DNA of 41,896 nt from a virus (IMGVR_UViG_3300034073_002206:1-41896), one strand, 5' to 3'. Shown: positions 16,721-25,551, counted from the first letter of the stretch. The notes: generated by a model from the letters alone, not told the origin. Made by a program: numbers and translations.

Positions 16721-17356
16721 ATGGCTAAAACATATAAACCAACAAGTGGCATGGCCAGTGCCGCTAGGCGAGCATTAAAGTGGAAAAGCGAAGGAAAGGC
16801 TGGTGGCACACTTGTTGGCTTAGCTAGAGCTAATCAACTAAAAGATCGTGATCCGCTGAGTGCGAATGTAGTGCTAAGAATGTACAGCTTTTTTAGTCGC
16901 CATGAAGTAGATAAAAAAGCCACAGGATTTTATAGCGGCCAAGAAGGGTTTCCTAGTAAAGGTCGCGTAGCCTGGGATCTTTGGGGCGGCGACGGCGGCT
17001 ATAGCTGGAGTAGTGCTAAGCGCAATCAAATTATGCGTGATCGTGAAGGTAAAGCACTGCAGTTAGTTAGGCTAGCACAAAAAGGCATTATAGCAAAACC
17101 ACTGCGTATGGTAGCTGCACAGGTAATTGAAAACTATGCCAATGATAATATCAGCGAAGACCTAGAAGCATTTGGTCAGTTTATGTACCATGCCGAATTA
17201 TTACGCAATGACCACCTAGATGTATACTTAATGGATCTACATCTAGTAGAGCAACCATATCGCGATATACTAATAGATATATTTAGCGAACTAGATAACA
17301 TGGACGATGACCATACTATTGACGATGAAGATAGCAATCTAGATACACCCCTATAA
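16721..17356 (+). CDS. Conserved phage protein with SxxFxRHEVD / WGGDGG domain
   Basis: 211 residues. Residues 5-110 form a basic domain with motifs GGTLVGLARANQL, RMYSFFSRHEVDKK and VAWDLWGGDGGYSW. This pattern recurs in phage proteins near head or DNA-handling genes and sometimes fused to other domains. Its biochemical role is not known to me. Residues 110-190 are helical and the C-terminus is strongly acidic (DDDHTIDDEDSN). RBS AGGAG. It is the last gene of the + operon, ending just before the bidirectional terminator. Confidence 0.7.
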   Translation: MAKTYKPTSGMASAARRALKWKSEGKAGGTLVGLARANQLKDRDPLSANVVLRMYSFFSRHEVDKKATGFYSGQEGFPSKGRVAWDLWGGDGGYSWSSAKRNQIMRDREGKALQLVRLAQKGIIAKPLRMVAAQVIENYANDNISEDLEAFGQFMYHAELLRNDHLDVYLMDLHLVEQPYRDILIDIFSELDNMDDDHTIDDEDSNLDTPL

Positions 17357-17359
17357 AAC

Positions 17360-17388
17360 AAAAAAGCCCGCTATAAGCGGGCTTTTTT
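17360..17388. terminator. Bidirectional terminator between convergent operons
   Basis: AAAAAAGCCCGC (17360-17371), loop TATAA, GCGGGCTTTTTT (17377-17388). The GC core with A-tract and T-tract on opposite sides makes it work on both strands. It closes the + late operon and the - nucleotide-metabolism operon. Confidence 0.95.
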
Positions 17389-17389
17389 G

Positions 17390-17605
17390 TTATTTAACAA
17401 CTTCTAAATTTGGCTGAGCCGTGTCATTAAAATCGTCTTGTTCAGATTTATTTAATTTCTCTAGCTGATTATTAGCCTGTAACTGAATCTCTCTACTTAA
17501 AGGATTACATATTTTAGCAGGTAGTTCCTGCAAGCCTAGTAGAATATTATTTATTTGATTTACGTTTAATGTTAAGGTTAATTCTGTTTTTTCTGGATCA
17601 ATCAT
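17390..17605 (-). CDS. Small hypothetical protein, coupled to RNR
   Basis: ATG at 17605 overlaps the RNR stop (ATGA), giving 71 residues (MIDPEKTELTLTLNVNQ...). The upstream in-frame ATG at 17617 lies inside the RNR end and is less likely. The sequence is beta then alpha: a short strand (ELTLTLNVN) followed by an amphipathic helix (QINNILLGLQELPAK). The tail is Asn/Gln/Asp-rich. This MIDP...LGLQELP layout recurs in small phage proteins, but no function is known to me. Confidence 0.7.
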   Translation of the reverse strand: MIDPEKTELTLTLNVNQINNILLGLQELPAKICNPLSREIQLQANNQLEKLNKSEQDDFNDTAQPNLEVVK

Positions 17606-19566
17606 TTTATTGGGCAAGCTCCTGTACTACAATCATCACCAACAATTTCGTCGAAACTATTAGCACTCTCTAAACTAACTGGTTTTAGGTCTTGTACATA
17701 ATGTTTGAAAGTATACTCATCTACAACTTCTTGCGGTAGGTACAGATAGCCTAAATCTTTAGCTGTCTTAGTAGGATCAGTTCTATAAATAAAACTTACG
17801 CCTACATAACAATCCCAGTTACTTAATAACCAATCAATAATATCATTAACTTCGCTAATGTCGTAACTAATCGTTACACTAGTATTTTGCTGTGTCCAGC
17901 TGGTTTGCAGTAACTTATATCTATCAAGCTGGTGTACTGCACTTTCAAGATTTACTTCTTTACCGTTTTCTTTGTGGAAAGGCACATCTTTCCATTCGAC
18001 TGGAAATGTTACTAGTACGCCTGTAGGATCTGTAGGGTGATTGATTACTTTATAACCTGCTTCGCGAAGTAGTGGAATCATAGGGTCATAGGTACTAAAC
18101 TGTACATTGTTGAAAATGTACTTGCCTAGTGGCTTGTGAACACCTTCTGTACAATCCATGATCTTTGATAAGGTTCCACTAGGCTTAACACAAGTAACAT
18201 TTTTAGGACGTGGCAATCCTAGTTCGTCAGCCATGCTAATAGCAGCACTGGTTGCCGTACGTTTCAGATATTCATAGTCATAGCTATTCATATCAGGACG
18301 CATTGCAATACCTGTTAAGCCAACCCCGCAGAGACGTAGGAAATAGTTGTTAAGGTGCCAAGCTTCTTGTAAGATCCCGTCTTTAAGGTTAACACAGGTT
18401 TGACGATAATTTGCCCTGGCAGCCAGTCTGATTGCATCGTGTAATCCAGCGGTGTCACCTTTAAACTTGGAGATGTCCGTTTCCGTAAGGTTACAGAAGG
18501 ACTTGTTGCCCAATAAGATTTCGACACATGGATTTGCTCCTTTAAACCACGGAGCACGTCTAAGAGCTTCTTGTTCATTGATAAATCCTGGTTCACTACC
18601 TCCAGCCTCCTGCATAAGATTAAATATATGCTTTAGTTCGGTTCTGGTAGGTTTTTCCTTAAATACTAGGCTATTATTACTTTGCTGACGATGTTCACGA
18701 CCATACAACCAAAAATCCTTTTTAGCTATTGCAAATTCTTCCCATTCCGGTTGACCATAGTCAAAAAGCGCGATTTCAGCGCTTCTACGACTGGACAAGA
18801 TCGTTCCGAGATGATTAACAATGTCAAGAATATCCATCCTAGTGAGAAGGCTATCAGCCCTACCATTAAGTATGTTGGCAATTGCAACATAAGCTTTTGA
18901 GATAGCACTGTCACCGCTGCTAATCCATCCATATCCTTTTAACCTTTCCCCAGCAGGTCTGAGTTGACTAAAATCAAGCACAAGAGTATTAGCAGGGTAC
19001 TTGCCAGCAAGGAGCTTGCCGATAGATTTAGCCCAAGCCTCGGCACTGTCTCCAACTTGTATTGTCCAGGTTTTTGTGTTTGCGTCCCAGGTTTCAACAT
19101 TGTGTTCAAGTCCGCCCTTAGCTGTTCGTTGGCTTTTAACGACACGAATATCTTTGACGGGCTTTGAGAATCCATTTAATGTACCTACAATCGGTTTAAA
19201 TCCTACACCACAACCCTGTAACAGTAGCCATAGGACATCTACTACATCATATACAGTTTCTACTTGCGTAAAGCTACAATTAAATTGACTGGCTTCACGT
19301 GTTTGAGCTACTGTTGTACCGCCTAGCCATAGAGTACGACCACTCATTAATACTTTGCGAGCAAGCATAAGCTGCTCTAGTTGATCTAATTCGTCAACTT
19401 CATTAAAATATAGTTGACGACCTACACTACGTTCCCACAACCAGTGCTGATGATCACGTACTCGTCTAACTGTTTGTGCCCACGTTTCAAACTGTTTACC
19501 ATCATCGCTAGTGGGTCTGTTATACGTTCGTCTGGTAATAACTTGTGCTCTTGTACTTACTTCCAT
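17602..19566 (-). CDS. nrdJ: Adenosylcobalamin-dependent (class II) ribonucleotide reductase, monomeric type
   Basis: 654 residues, a compact version of the Lactobacillus RTPR type (739). Thiyl-radical Cys347 sits in NPCVEI, with Asn345 and Glu349. The redox pair is Cys97 (FNCSF) and Cys358 (FCNLTE); the 11-residue Cys347-Cys358 spacing equals that of Cys408-Cys419. The C-terminal DCSTGACPIK gives the shuttle pair Cys646/Cys651. CGVGFKP and VKPSGTLS are further family motifs. It reduces ribonucleotides to deoxyribonucleotides without O2 dependence but needs vitamin B12 from the host or environment. It follows dUTPase in one operon, as expected for dNTP supply during replication. Confidence 0.95.
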   Translation of the reverse strand: MEVSTRAQVITRRTYNRPTSDDGKQFETWAQTVRRVRDHQHWLWERSVGRQLYFNEVDELDQLEQLMLARKVLMSGRTLWLGGTTVAQTREASQFNCSFTQVETVYDVVDVLWLLLQGCGVGFKPIVGTLNGFSKPVKDIRVVKSQRTAKGGLEHNVETWDANTKTWTIQVGDSAEAWAKSIGKLLAGKYPANTLVLDFSQLRPAGERLKGYGWISSGDSAISKAYVAIANILNGRADSLLTRMDILDIVNHLGTILSSRRSAEIALFDYGQPEWEEFAIAKKDFWLYGREHRQQSNNSLVFKEKPTRTELKHIFNLMQEAGGSEPGFINEQEALRRAPWFKGANPCVEILLGNKSFCNLTETDISKFKGDTAGLHDAIRLAARANYRQTCVNLKDGILQEAWHLNNYFLRLCGVGLTGIAMRPDMNSYDYEYLKRTATSAAISMADELGLPRPKNVTCVKPSGTLSKIMDCTEGVHKPLGKYIFNNVQFSTYDPMIPLLREAGYKVINHPTDPTGVLVTFPVEWKDVPFHKENGKEVNLESAVHQLDRYKLLQTSWTQQNTSVTISYDISEVNDIIDWLLSNWDCYVGVSFIYRTDPTKTAKDLGYLYLPQEVVDEYTFKHYVQDLKPVSLESANSFDEIVGDDCSTGACPIK

Positions 19567-19574
19567 AATTGCTC

Positions 19575-20060
19575 CTATTTTCCTGTGCTACCAAATCCTC
19601 CAGTACCACGTTCTGTATCATTCCAGCTATCAACAAAATCGCATAAAATAACTGGCATGATAACCAGTTGAGCAATTCTATCTCCAACTTCTATTGTATA
19701 TCTGTTTTCGCTGATATTTTTTAGTGCGATTTTTATATTTCCACGATAATCACTGTCAATAACGCCTACGCCATTAAGCACAATAATTCCGTTTTTGCCT
19801 TGTCCCGATCTGTTAAATACGAACCCGCCATAGCCCTGTGGAATTTTTACCGCCACACCAGTATCTAAAAGTTTTGTTTCCCCAGGATAGATTTCACACT
19901 TTTCAGTGCTGCGTAAGTCCGCGCCTGCATCTGTAGCATTAGCACGTTTTGGTAGGTATACAGGGTTATCTACACGACACTCTACTACTTGTTTAATTAT
20001 TGCATCACGATTGTGATCATAAGTTTTGTTAATATTAAAAAATTGTATACTTTCTTTCAT
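19575..20060 (-). CDS. dut: dUTP diphosphatase
   Basis: 161 residues with the five trimeric-dUTPase motifs in order: DAGADL (44-49), NRSGQGKNG (83-91), GVIDSDYRG (99-107), GDRIAQLVI (127-135) and the C-terminal RGTGGFGSTG (151-160). It hydrolyses dUTP to dUMP, keeping uracil out of phage DNA and feeding dTMP synthesis. Motif 2 reads RSGQGK rather than the usual RSGLA. It overlaps the exonuclease end by 4 nt and sits 8 nt before RNR. Confidence 0.95.
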   Translation of the reverse strand: MKESIQFFNINKTYDHNRDAIIKQVVECRVDNPVYLPKRANATDAGADLRSTEKCEIYPGETKLLDTGVAVKIPQGYGGFVFNRSGQGKNGIIVLNGVGVIDSDYRGNIKIALKNISENRYTIEVGDRIAQLVIMPVILCDFVDSWNDTERGTGGFGSTGK

Positions 20061-20893
20061 TTGATTGTTAGCTCTAAAATTTGATCAATTTCACTACAAT
20101 TTTCCGGTCCAATGGCATCTTTACAATATGTACACAAATCCATTAGTTGATAATTTAGTTCTAATTGTTCTCGGTTTTGGTTGAGTGCTTCGATATACTT
20201 ATAACGACCCTGTAAAGGAATACTGTTAATAATATCCCAGGTAGTACCATATTCTTCAACAAGTTGCTGAGCACGTTTAGGTCCAACACCAGGCACACCA
20301 GGGACATTATCGCCACTATCACCCATAAGACACTTAACCGATATATATTGCTCAGGTTCAAATGCGTAGTGATCGTTCCAATTTTCCCACGTAACTTCTT
20401 TTCTAGTAACATAGCTAAATCTTCCTACTCCTGGTTTGATTAGCAGATCCCAATCTTTATCACTACTCATTAGCCAAATCTGGTCTAGTGGCAGTCTACG
20501 CTTTTTACTTACAATATAGGCAGCAATATCATCTGCCTCAACTCCTTGAAATCGTAGCACTGGATAGTGTTCGCCAAGTAATTCTAGTGCTCTAGTAAAA
20601 TCTTCAAAGAATAGTTCAAACTCTATGCGTTCTGCTTCAGTTTGTTGGTCGTATTTGTCTTTGCGATTTTGTTTGTATAGTGGATAAATAGCTTTGCGAT
20701 AGCTGCTAGACCCTTGATCTGCGGCAATGATAACCCACTTAGCTTTATAACTCTTTTTTAGGCTTTCAACAGTGCGTAAGTAGTCCTCTGCAAAATCTCT
20801 AGCGCCGCTATGTTTATAGCGAAAAGCAAGATTAAGTGCATCGACTATCATTAATGCTTTTTCAGTTGTTTCAAATTGTGTAAAAGGTTTCAT
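20057..20893 (-). CDS. 5'-3' exonuclease / flap endonuclease (RNase H fold)
   Basis: Starting at ATG 20893 gives 278 residues. The longer TTG start (20947) would begin inside the -35 box of a strong promoter and is rejected. Metal-binding acids lie in MIVDALNL, the helical-arch segment in SYRKAIYPLYKQNR, VEADDIAAYI and MSSDKDWDLL. The helix-3-turn-helix DNA clamp is VPGVPGVGPKRAQQLVEEYG. It matches T5 D15 and PolI N-terminal exonucleases, which remove RNA primers and 5' flaps. The separate DNA polymerase of this phage lacks this domain, so the two proteins together equal a full PolI. Confidence 0.93.
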   Translation of the reverse strand: MKPFTQFETTEKALMIVDALNLAFRYKHSGARDFAEDYLRTVESLKKSYKAKWVIIAADQGSSSYRKAIYPLYKQNRKDKYDQQTEAERIEFELFFEDFTRALELLGEHYPVLRFQGVEADDIAAYIVSKKRRLPLDQIWLMSSDKDWDLLIKPGVGRFSYVTRKEVTWENWNDHYAFEPEQYISVKCLMGDSGDNVPGVPGVGPKRAQQLVEEYGTTWDIINSIPLQGRYKYIEALNQNREQLELNYQLMDLCTYCKDAIGPENCSEIDQILELTIK

Positions 20894-20918
20894 ATCATTT
20901 TTTAGGGTGTAATCTATT

Positions 20919-20947
20919 ATTATATCACCATTGACGTATAAAGTCAA
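20919..20947 (-). promoter_or_regulatory. Sigma70 promoter for exonuclease-dut-nrdJ operon
   Basis: -35 TTGACT (20942-20947), 17-bp spacer, -10 TATAAT (20919-20924), preceded by TG one base away (extended -10). It overlaps the end of the upstream nuclease gene. Confidence 0.85.
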
Positions 20948-21405
20948 GATATAAATTTGATCGTGCTTATGTTAAGCCAATCTTCTAGTAAGAATATGTA
21001 GAACTCGTAGTCATCTGCATTATACATTAACCAGCGACGTTCTAACAATGCATCATCATCAAATACTACAGTAGCCACAAACAATTTACTGCGATCGTGC
21101 TTGAATATAAGCAGCGGTAGTTTGTCTACTTGAGTAGCTTGACGCTGTGTTTGTTGCCACCACTCTATTAGCTGTGGCGTCTTATGTGTTAGCAACCCAC
21201 TATTAATATGATCATCTGCATATCCTTTTACTTCCACGCAAAATCTGTTATTTTCACCAGGTACGTAGAGATCGCCCTTAAGCTGATGTTTAGGGTCCAG
21301 AGCACCTGACCCAGGTACTCGCTCCCAGTTTAGTCCAGTGTGCTTACGCAACATATCGCGCGCTACAGTTTCGGTGCGCGCTCCTTTAGCTCTGCTGTCT
21401 ACCAC
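20944..21405 (-). CDS. PD-(D/E)xK nuclease, possible Holliday junction resolvase
   Basis: 153 residues. The N-terminal helix holds Glu12 (GARTETVARDML). The active site follows as VPGSGA, then Asp45 in KGDLYVP and Glu58-x-Lys60 in CVEVKGY. This is the layout of Hjc-like and related phage resolvase or recombination nucleases, but also of other small PD-(D/E)xK families. The C-terminal half is beta/alpha with aromatic residues. Located after SbcC, it fits DNA recombination or packaging resolution. Exact substrate is inferred. Confidence 0.75.
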   Translation of the reverse strand: MVDSRAKGARTETVARDMLRKHTGLNWERVPGSGALDPKHQLKGDLYVPGENNRFCVEVKGYADDHINSGLLTHKTPQLIEWWQQTQRQATQVDKLPLLIFKHDRSKLFVATVVFDDDALLERRWLMYNADDYEFYIFLLEDWLNISTIKFIS

Positions 21406-21565
21406 TTTTTACCATTTCCTCAGCCTCACGTACTTGTTGTGCTATTTTATCCCAATCTATTTCATAGGGTTTAGCTGCTAGTTCAGCTTCTTCAATTTTT
21501 TCTACAACTCGCTCTTTAGTTTTGCGTCGTTTATTTAATACTTTTTCCCAATTTCTTGCGCGCAT
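21386..21565 (-). CDS. Small Lys/Glu-rich hypothetical protein
   Basis: ATG 21565 gives 59 residues starting MRARNWEKVLNKRRKT. The earlier in-frame ATG at 21610 lies inside sbcC. The product is one long charged helix (KERVVEKIEEAELAAK) with Trp/Ile near the middle. It overlaps sbcC at its 5' end and the nuclease at its 3' end. Function unknown. Confidence 0.55.
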   Translation of the reverse strand: MRARNWEKVLNKRRKTKERVVEKIEEAELAAKPYEIDWDKIAQQVREAEEMVKSGRQQS

Positions 21566-21569
21566 TAAA

Positions 21570-23369
21570 CTATCCTTCAATACGAGATACATTACTACGT
21601 TTGATAACATTTATTTTCTCTAGTAGTGGATGTGTGAAGCCGTGACTAACTAAAAAGGTATTTAAGTGCTCTTCTTTAAGTAACACCTCTACTAACTTTT
21701 CTTTACCATCTACGTCTAGAGCTTCTACTGTTTCATCTAAGATTAGTAGATTAATACGGCTACTACTTAATGTTTGCATTAGTTTTCTAATTGCTAACAA
21801 TGTAGCCACATTTACTCTAGCCTTTTCACCACCACTAAGAGCGTTAATATCAATGTCGCGACCGTTATCAGTAATCACAACATTAAGTTTATCGCTACTG
21901 TTTACCTTAAAACTAATTTGAAATCTACCATCACTGAGATCTACTAAGTACTTATTAGTAATATCCTCTAGGTCTTTGACTAAACATTCTATCTTGTAGG
22001 CAACTAGTCCAGTTGTACTAAAGGTTTTTGTGAGTACTTGTAAGATACTCATGCGCTCATTCATTATGCTAAGCTGAAAGCTATGCTCCTCTAGCTCACT
22101 GCTCATCTCTTGTAACTGTTGCTTGATAGCATCTATACGACTATTATGCTGCTGTGCGCGGCTATTATGCTCTTCAGCTAATTTGATACGTTGTTGAGTG
22201 TCTTGTAATTCTTTAGCTAATTGATTATATTGTGCTTGTAATTCATTTTTGTCTAGTACGCTACTAGGTAATGATCTATCTACTAAGAGCATTAGTTTTT
22301 CAACCTCTTGCTCTACGCGTTTAGCTTCTTTGTATTGTTTATCTTGCGCCTCAAGTTCACTAGCAACTACTAAGTTTGCCACTGCTTCCGCTCTAGCACT
22401 TTCAATCTCATGTGTTTTTACATGTACTAGCTCGCTTACTTTATTTTCATCAATTTTGCTAAAACAAGTAGGGCACACACCGTGTAAGTTATTTAATCGC
22501 TTGATAAATGCTTCGCCATCACGCACTGTTTTCATACACTCAGTTTGCTCTTGCTGTGCAGTTTTAAGTTTGTCCGGATCTATAGCCTGTACACCACTGA
22601 TTAATTCCAGACTATCTAGCTGTTTAACATATGTATTATTTTGATTAATTTTACGATTAGTTTTGTCCACATTAGTTATTTCTAGCTCAAGTTGTGCTAC
22701 TTGTTTGGTTAAGCTATCATCTAATGTTTCTATGCTGCGTAATTGACGCGGCGTTAGATCACTTTTTTCATATTTATCTAGCCAACCGTTGATAGCTGTA
22801 ATCTTGCCTTGACACTCACTAATTTGCTTGCCAAGATCTATACTATGTTCCTTAAAAACTTCACCTGCACGAGTATACTTTGTTAGGTTTAAGATTTCTA
22901 TAAGAAACCGCTTACGAGCAGTATCAGCACTTGTTAAAAACTCTAGGCTGCTAGCATTACTTTGATAAACAATCTGTGCAAAACTTTTATGATCTATGCC
23001 TATAATTTCTTCTACGATTTTGTAAGTTTGCGTAGCAGTATGTGCACTAATGTCTACACCATTTTTTAACAGTTTAACAGTTTGTTGTGTGCCACGAGTA
23101 CACTTAATACTATATTCATTGCCGTCTCGTTCTAAATCTAATTCAATAGTATAGTTTTTATCCTTAATATATCTATTAAGTATATCGGCTTTTTTAATAC
23201 CCTTGCTATTCTTATTAAATAATACTTCTTCTAGGATAAGTGCTACACTGCTCTTACCGTGTCCATTTTTACCAACTAATTGTGTTAATGGTGCTTTAAC
23301 AAAGTTGATAACATTATTTGCACCATAACTAAAGCAATTACTCCAGCGCAGTTCCTTGATTGTTATCAT
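21570..23369 (-). CDS. sbcC: SbcC/Rad50-like recombination ATPase (T4 gp46-like)
   Basis: 599 residues, similar to phage gp46 and shorter than bacterial SbcC. Walker A is GKNGHGKSS (33-41). The coiled coil is broken by the zinc-hook CPTC (299-302), the ABC signature is LSGGEKAR (511-518), and Walker B is LLILDE (541-546) with a VSH switch near the C-terminus. With the SbcD-like nuclease encoded just upstream, it should form the Mre11/Rad50-type complex. That complex processes double-strand ends for recombination-dependent replication and host DNA degradation. Confidence 0.93.
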   Translation of the reverse strand: MITIKELRWSNCFSYGANNVINFVKAPLTQLVGKNGHGKSSVALILEEVLFNKNSKGIKKADILNRYIKDKNYTIELDLERDGNEYSIKCTRGTQQTVKLLKNGVDISAHTATQTYKIVEEIIGIDHKSFAQIVYQSNASSLEFLTSADTARKRFLIEILNLTKYTRAGEVFKEHSIDLGKQISECQGKITAINGWLDKYEKSDLTPRQLRSIETLDDSLTKQVAQLELEITNVDKTNRKINQNNTYVKQLDSLELISGVQAIDPDKLKTAQQEQTECMKTVRDGEAFIKRLNNLHGVCPTCFSKIDENKVSELVHVKTHEIESARAEAVANLVVASELEAQDKQYKEAKRVEQEVEKLMLLVDRSLPSSVLDKNELQAQYNQLAKELQDTQQRIKLAEEHNSRAQQHNSRIDAIKQQLQEMSSELEEHSFQLSIMNERMSILQVLTKTFSTTGLVAYKIECLVKDLEDITNKYLVDLSDGRFQISFKVNSSDKLNVVITDNGRDIDINALSGGEKARVNVATLLAIRKLMQTLSSSRINLLILDETVEALDVDGKEKLVEVLLKEEHLNTFLVSHGFTHPLLEKINVIKRSNVSRIEG

Positions 23370-23532
23370 ATTTCCAAAACTTCTTTTTATTTAAAAACCC
23401 TAGTTGTTCTACTAGTAGTATTATCTCTTTTGCTTCATCGTAGAAATCTTTCCAACATTCTTGTCTACCACATCTACGCTCAGCAATTATTTTAGCGACA
23501 TAAATCATATTAGGACTATAAAATTCAATCAT
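23338..23532 (-). CDS. Small hypothetical protein between sbcD and sbcC
   Basis: 64 residues, MIEFYSPNMIYVAKIIAERR at the N-terminus, with Cys-containing RRCGRQECWKDFYDE in the middle. It starts a few bases after sbcD and overlaps sbcC by 32 nt, so it is in the same translational unit. Amphipathic helical; no family recognised. Confidence 0.6.
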   Translation of the reverse strand: MIEFYSPNMIYVAKIIAERRCGRQECWKDFYDEAKEIILLVEQLGFLNKKKFWKYDNNQGTALE

Positions 23533-23538
23533 TTATAA

Positions 23539-24498
23539 CTAATCCTGTTCTATTTTATCTAAATTGTTTTGTACCTCAACTGCAGCACGTTCAATAATTT
23601 CTTCTGGTAGTGTCAATATATATCGTAAATATTCTCGTACTTCTTCAACCAGTGACATATCACCGTCTAGCATGAGTTGTACATCACTAGTACGCTTAAT
23701 TACCTTGCGGTCAATTAAGTCATTGTCCTCTAGTTCGCCTAATTCTTGCAAGTCACCCTCAACTTGATAAATTGTATGGTGATAGTCGGTTGGCGGTTTA
23801 GGGTCATTTACACCTACAGTTTTACGAATAAGCTGTGGTAATTCTAGCTTTATCCAATTATGCTGTAGTGTATCTGTATCTAGTAAAATTACACCTGTGT
23901 CAACAGGATGGCGGTGAAAACTGGTAGTAACAGGGCTACCAGGATAAAGAATATTGAGTTGACAATTTTCATAGCTATGCAGGTCTCCGGCTAAGACAAC
24001 ATCCCAGCCACTAAAAATCTTTAAATCTACTTCAGGAGTAACATGTGGTGGAATAGCCCCACGGACATGTGTGCACAATACTTGCCCGCCTTCAGGCCAT
24101 GGATTCTTTTGCTCAAATTCTTTTAGGCAATTGTATGGAACAAACTCAATACCATAGTCACTGTAAAATTCATCTACTACAATAACCTTGCGATTCATTT
24201 TATTAGTAACTTTAGCCAAGTTAGTCATAAAGGTTGTAGACTTTTTTACTGCTTCATGGTTACCGCTGTATATTATAGTGTCAATACTACAATGACCTAT
24301 TAGGTCAAAATAAATCTCTAATTCTTCCATGCTAGGCAGCTTGTCGAATACGTCTCCACCTATAACAAATAAGTCGGCATTAGTTTGTTGCTCAGCTAAT
24401 TGCTGCCACAATAAATTGTACCTATTTCTAGCCCAATCTTGTGGTACATTTTTCTGTCCTAGTTTTATATGTATATCTGCTGTAAATAGTACTTTCAT
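23539..24498 (-). CDS. sbcD: SbcD/Mre11-like nuclease (T4 gp47-like)
   Basis: 319 residues. Metallophosphoesterase motifs in order: FTADIHIKLG (Asp8, His10), VIGGDVFD, YSGNHEAV, LCTHVRG and VLAGDLHSY. The C-terminal ~100 residues form a capping and SbcC-binding region rich in Glu/Asp/Leu. It is the nuclease subunit of the complex with the SbcC-like protein. The gene starts immediately after a strong terminator with no promoter of its own visible, so it probably depends on partial read-through from the SSB gene. Confidence 0.93.
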   Translation of the reverse strand: MKVLFTADIHIKLGQKNVPQDWARNRYNLLWQQLAEQQTNADLFVIGGDVFDKLPSMEELEIYFDLIGHCSIDTIIYSGNHEAVKKSTTFMTNLAKVTNKMNRKVIVVDEFYSDYGIEFVPYNCLKEFEQKNPWPEGGQVLCTHVRGAIPPHVTPEVDLKIFSGWDVVLAGDLHSYENCQLNILYPGSPVTTSFHRHPVDTGVILLDTDTLQHNWIKLELPQLIRKTVGVNDPKPPTDYHHTIYQVEGDLQELGELEDNDLIDRKVIKRTSDVQLMLDGDMSLVEEVREYLRYILTLPEEIIERAAVEVQNNLDKIEQD

Positions 24499-24507
24499 TG
24501 TAGTCTC

Positions 24508-24542
24508 AAAAAGAATGGCCCAGTAACCGAAATTACTGGGCC
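24508..24542 (-). terminator. Intrinsic terminator after the SSB gene
   Basis: GGCCCAGTAA and TTACTGGGCC pair perfectly over 10 bp (24517-24526 with 24533-24542) around a 6-nt loop. On the - strand the stem is followed by ATTCTTTTT. It lies between the SSB stop (24548) and the sbcD ATG (24498). Confidence 0.9.
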
Positions 24543-24547
24543 CATTA

Positions 24548-25189
24548 TTAACCTAACTCTTTGATAGCTTCAGCCTGACTTTCATCTAGATCATCACCAT
24601 CGGTACTAGCTGTGGTGATTTTTTCTAGGAGGGCTTTAACTTCATCTGCTGTAGGTCTTGGAAACTTTTCATCAATGTTTTGTGCACTATCAGCTGCTGC
24701 TTTTTCGCTGTCACTAAGGGCACGAGGCTTGCAACGTAATACTTGTAGTGTGTATTCAACATTAAACGCAAGTGGGCCAGTTTTATTACGCTTAAATACT
24801 ACATCCCAACCTGTATCATAATCTGTGGGGTCACCTAAATCTTCTGCTGCTGTAAGAATCTGTTCAAACAGTTTCTTTTTAAGATTAAGTGCCTTAACAC
24901 GCCCATCTTTAGGGTCGATACAATTGATTGAGTAGCTCCAGCTGCATTTCAAATCTGGAAAATAGTCAGGTACATGATCTTTTTCTAGATTGTCAAACTT
25001 CTCTTTTTCACGGCTAAAGGCTAAGCACTCAATAGGAATATCCTTGTTGTTAGTACCTTTAGTCCAGTAAATATAACGTGGCAAAACTCCGCCAACTAGT
25101 CTAACAGTGTTTTCACCGTCTTTGTATTCATAGGTTTCTACTTTATTTGTAGCTGCTTTACCTTTAGTTTGTTTAAAGCTAAGTGCCAT
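24548..25189 (-). CDS. Probable single-stranded DNA-binding protein (gp32-like role)
   Basis: 213 residues. The core is basic/aromatic (ENTVRLVGGVLPRYIYW, CSWSYSINCIDPKDGR, GWDVVFKRNKTGPLAFNVEY). The C-terminal 40 residues are Asp/Glu-rich (TDGDDLDESQAEAIKELG). An OB-like body with an acidic tail is the hallmark of phage SSBs such as T4 gp32 and T7 gp2.5. The gene lies beside the SbcCD and helicase genes and is followed by its own terminator, fitting high expression. Assignment is from architecture and context. Confidence 0.7.
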   Translation of the reverse strand: MALSFKQTKGKAATNKVETYEYKDGENTVRLVGGVLPRYIYWTKGTNNKDIPIECLAFSREKEKFDNLEKDHVPDYFPDLKCSWSYSINCIDPKDGRVKALNLKKKLFEQILTAAEDLGDPTDYDTGWDVVFKRNKTGPLAFNVEYTLQVLRCKPRALSDSEKAAADSAQNIDEKFPRPTADEVKALLEKITTASTDGDDLDESQAEAIKELG

Positions 25190-25546
25190 TTATTCCTCGT
25201 ATTTGAAATATAGTTTGTTGTTGTCGATTGTTAGTAGCGGATTGTATTTTATTGCGTCAATTTTTAGGTCTGGATAGTAAGTTAAGTCTAAATATTTGTA
25301 ACCTAAATCAATATATTGCTGATAACTTCTACGTGCCGCTAGTTGTATATACTGCGATTTAAATAATACGTCTGTGTTACGATCAAAGATAAGTTCTCCA
25401 GGATTAGTTAAATAACTCGAGCCAATTAGTCCGTGCTCAAAACCTTTATAGTATTGTTCAAATAATTGTACTAATTTTATAGGATCGTTTTTAGCCCGCT
25501 GCAATAGCTTATCAAGGCTAAATCGAAAACTTTTTCTTTGATTCAT
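25190..25546 (-). CDS. Hypothetical protein heading the SSB operon
   Basis: 118 residues from the second of two adjacent ATGs (25549 and 25546). The predicted transcription start of the promoter at 25552-25580 falls at 25545-25546, so the first ATG is probably not transcribed and the mRNA would be nearly leaderless. The product is rich in Tyr, Leu and Lys (SYQQYIDLGYKYLDLTYYPD), mixed alpha/beta, and no family is recognised. Its stop touches the SSB start. Confidence 0.65.
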   Translation of the reverse strand: MNQRKSFRFSLDKLLQRAKNDPIKLVQLFEQYYKGFEHGLIGSSYLTNPGELIFDRNTDVLFKSQYIQLAARRSYQQYIDLGYKYLDLTYYPDLKIDAIKYNPLLTIDNNKLYFKYEE

Positions 25547-25551
25547 CATAT

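Noticed and set aside
20893-20947. Longer start (TTG 20947) for the 5'-3' exonuclease
   Set aside because: It begins within the -35 box of a clear promoter, so the message would start downstream of it.
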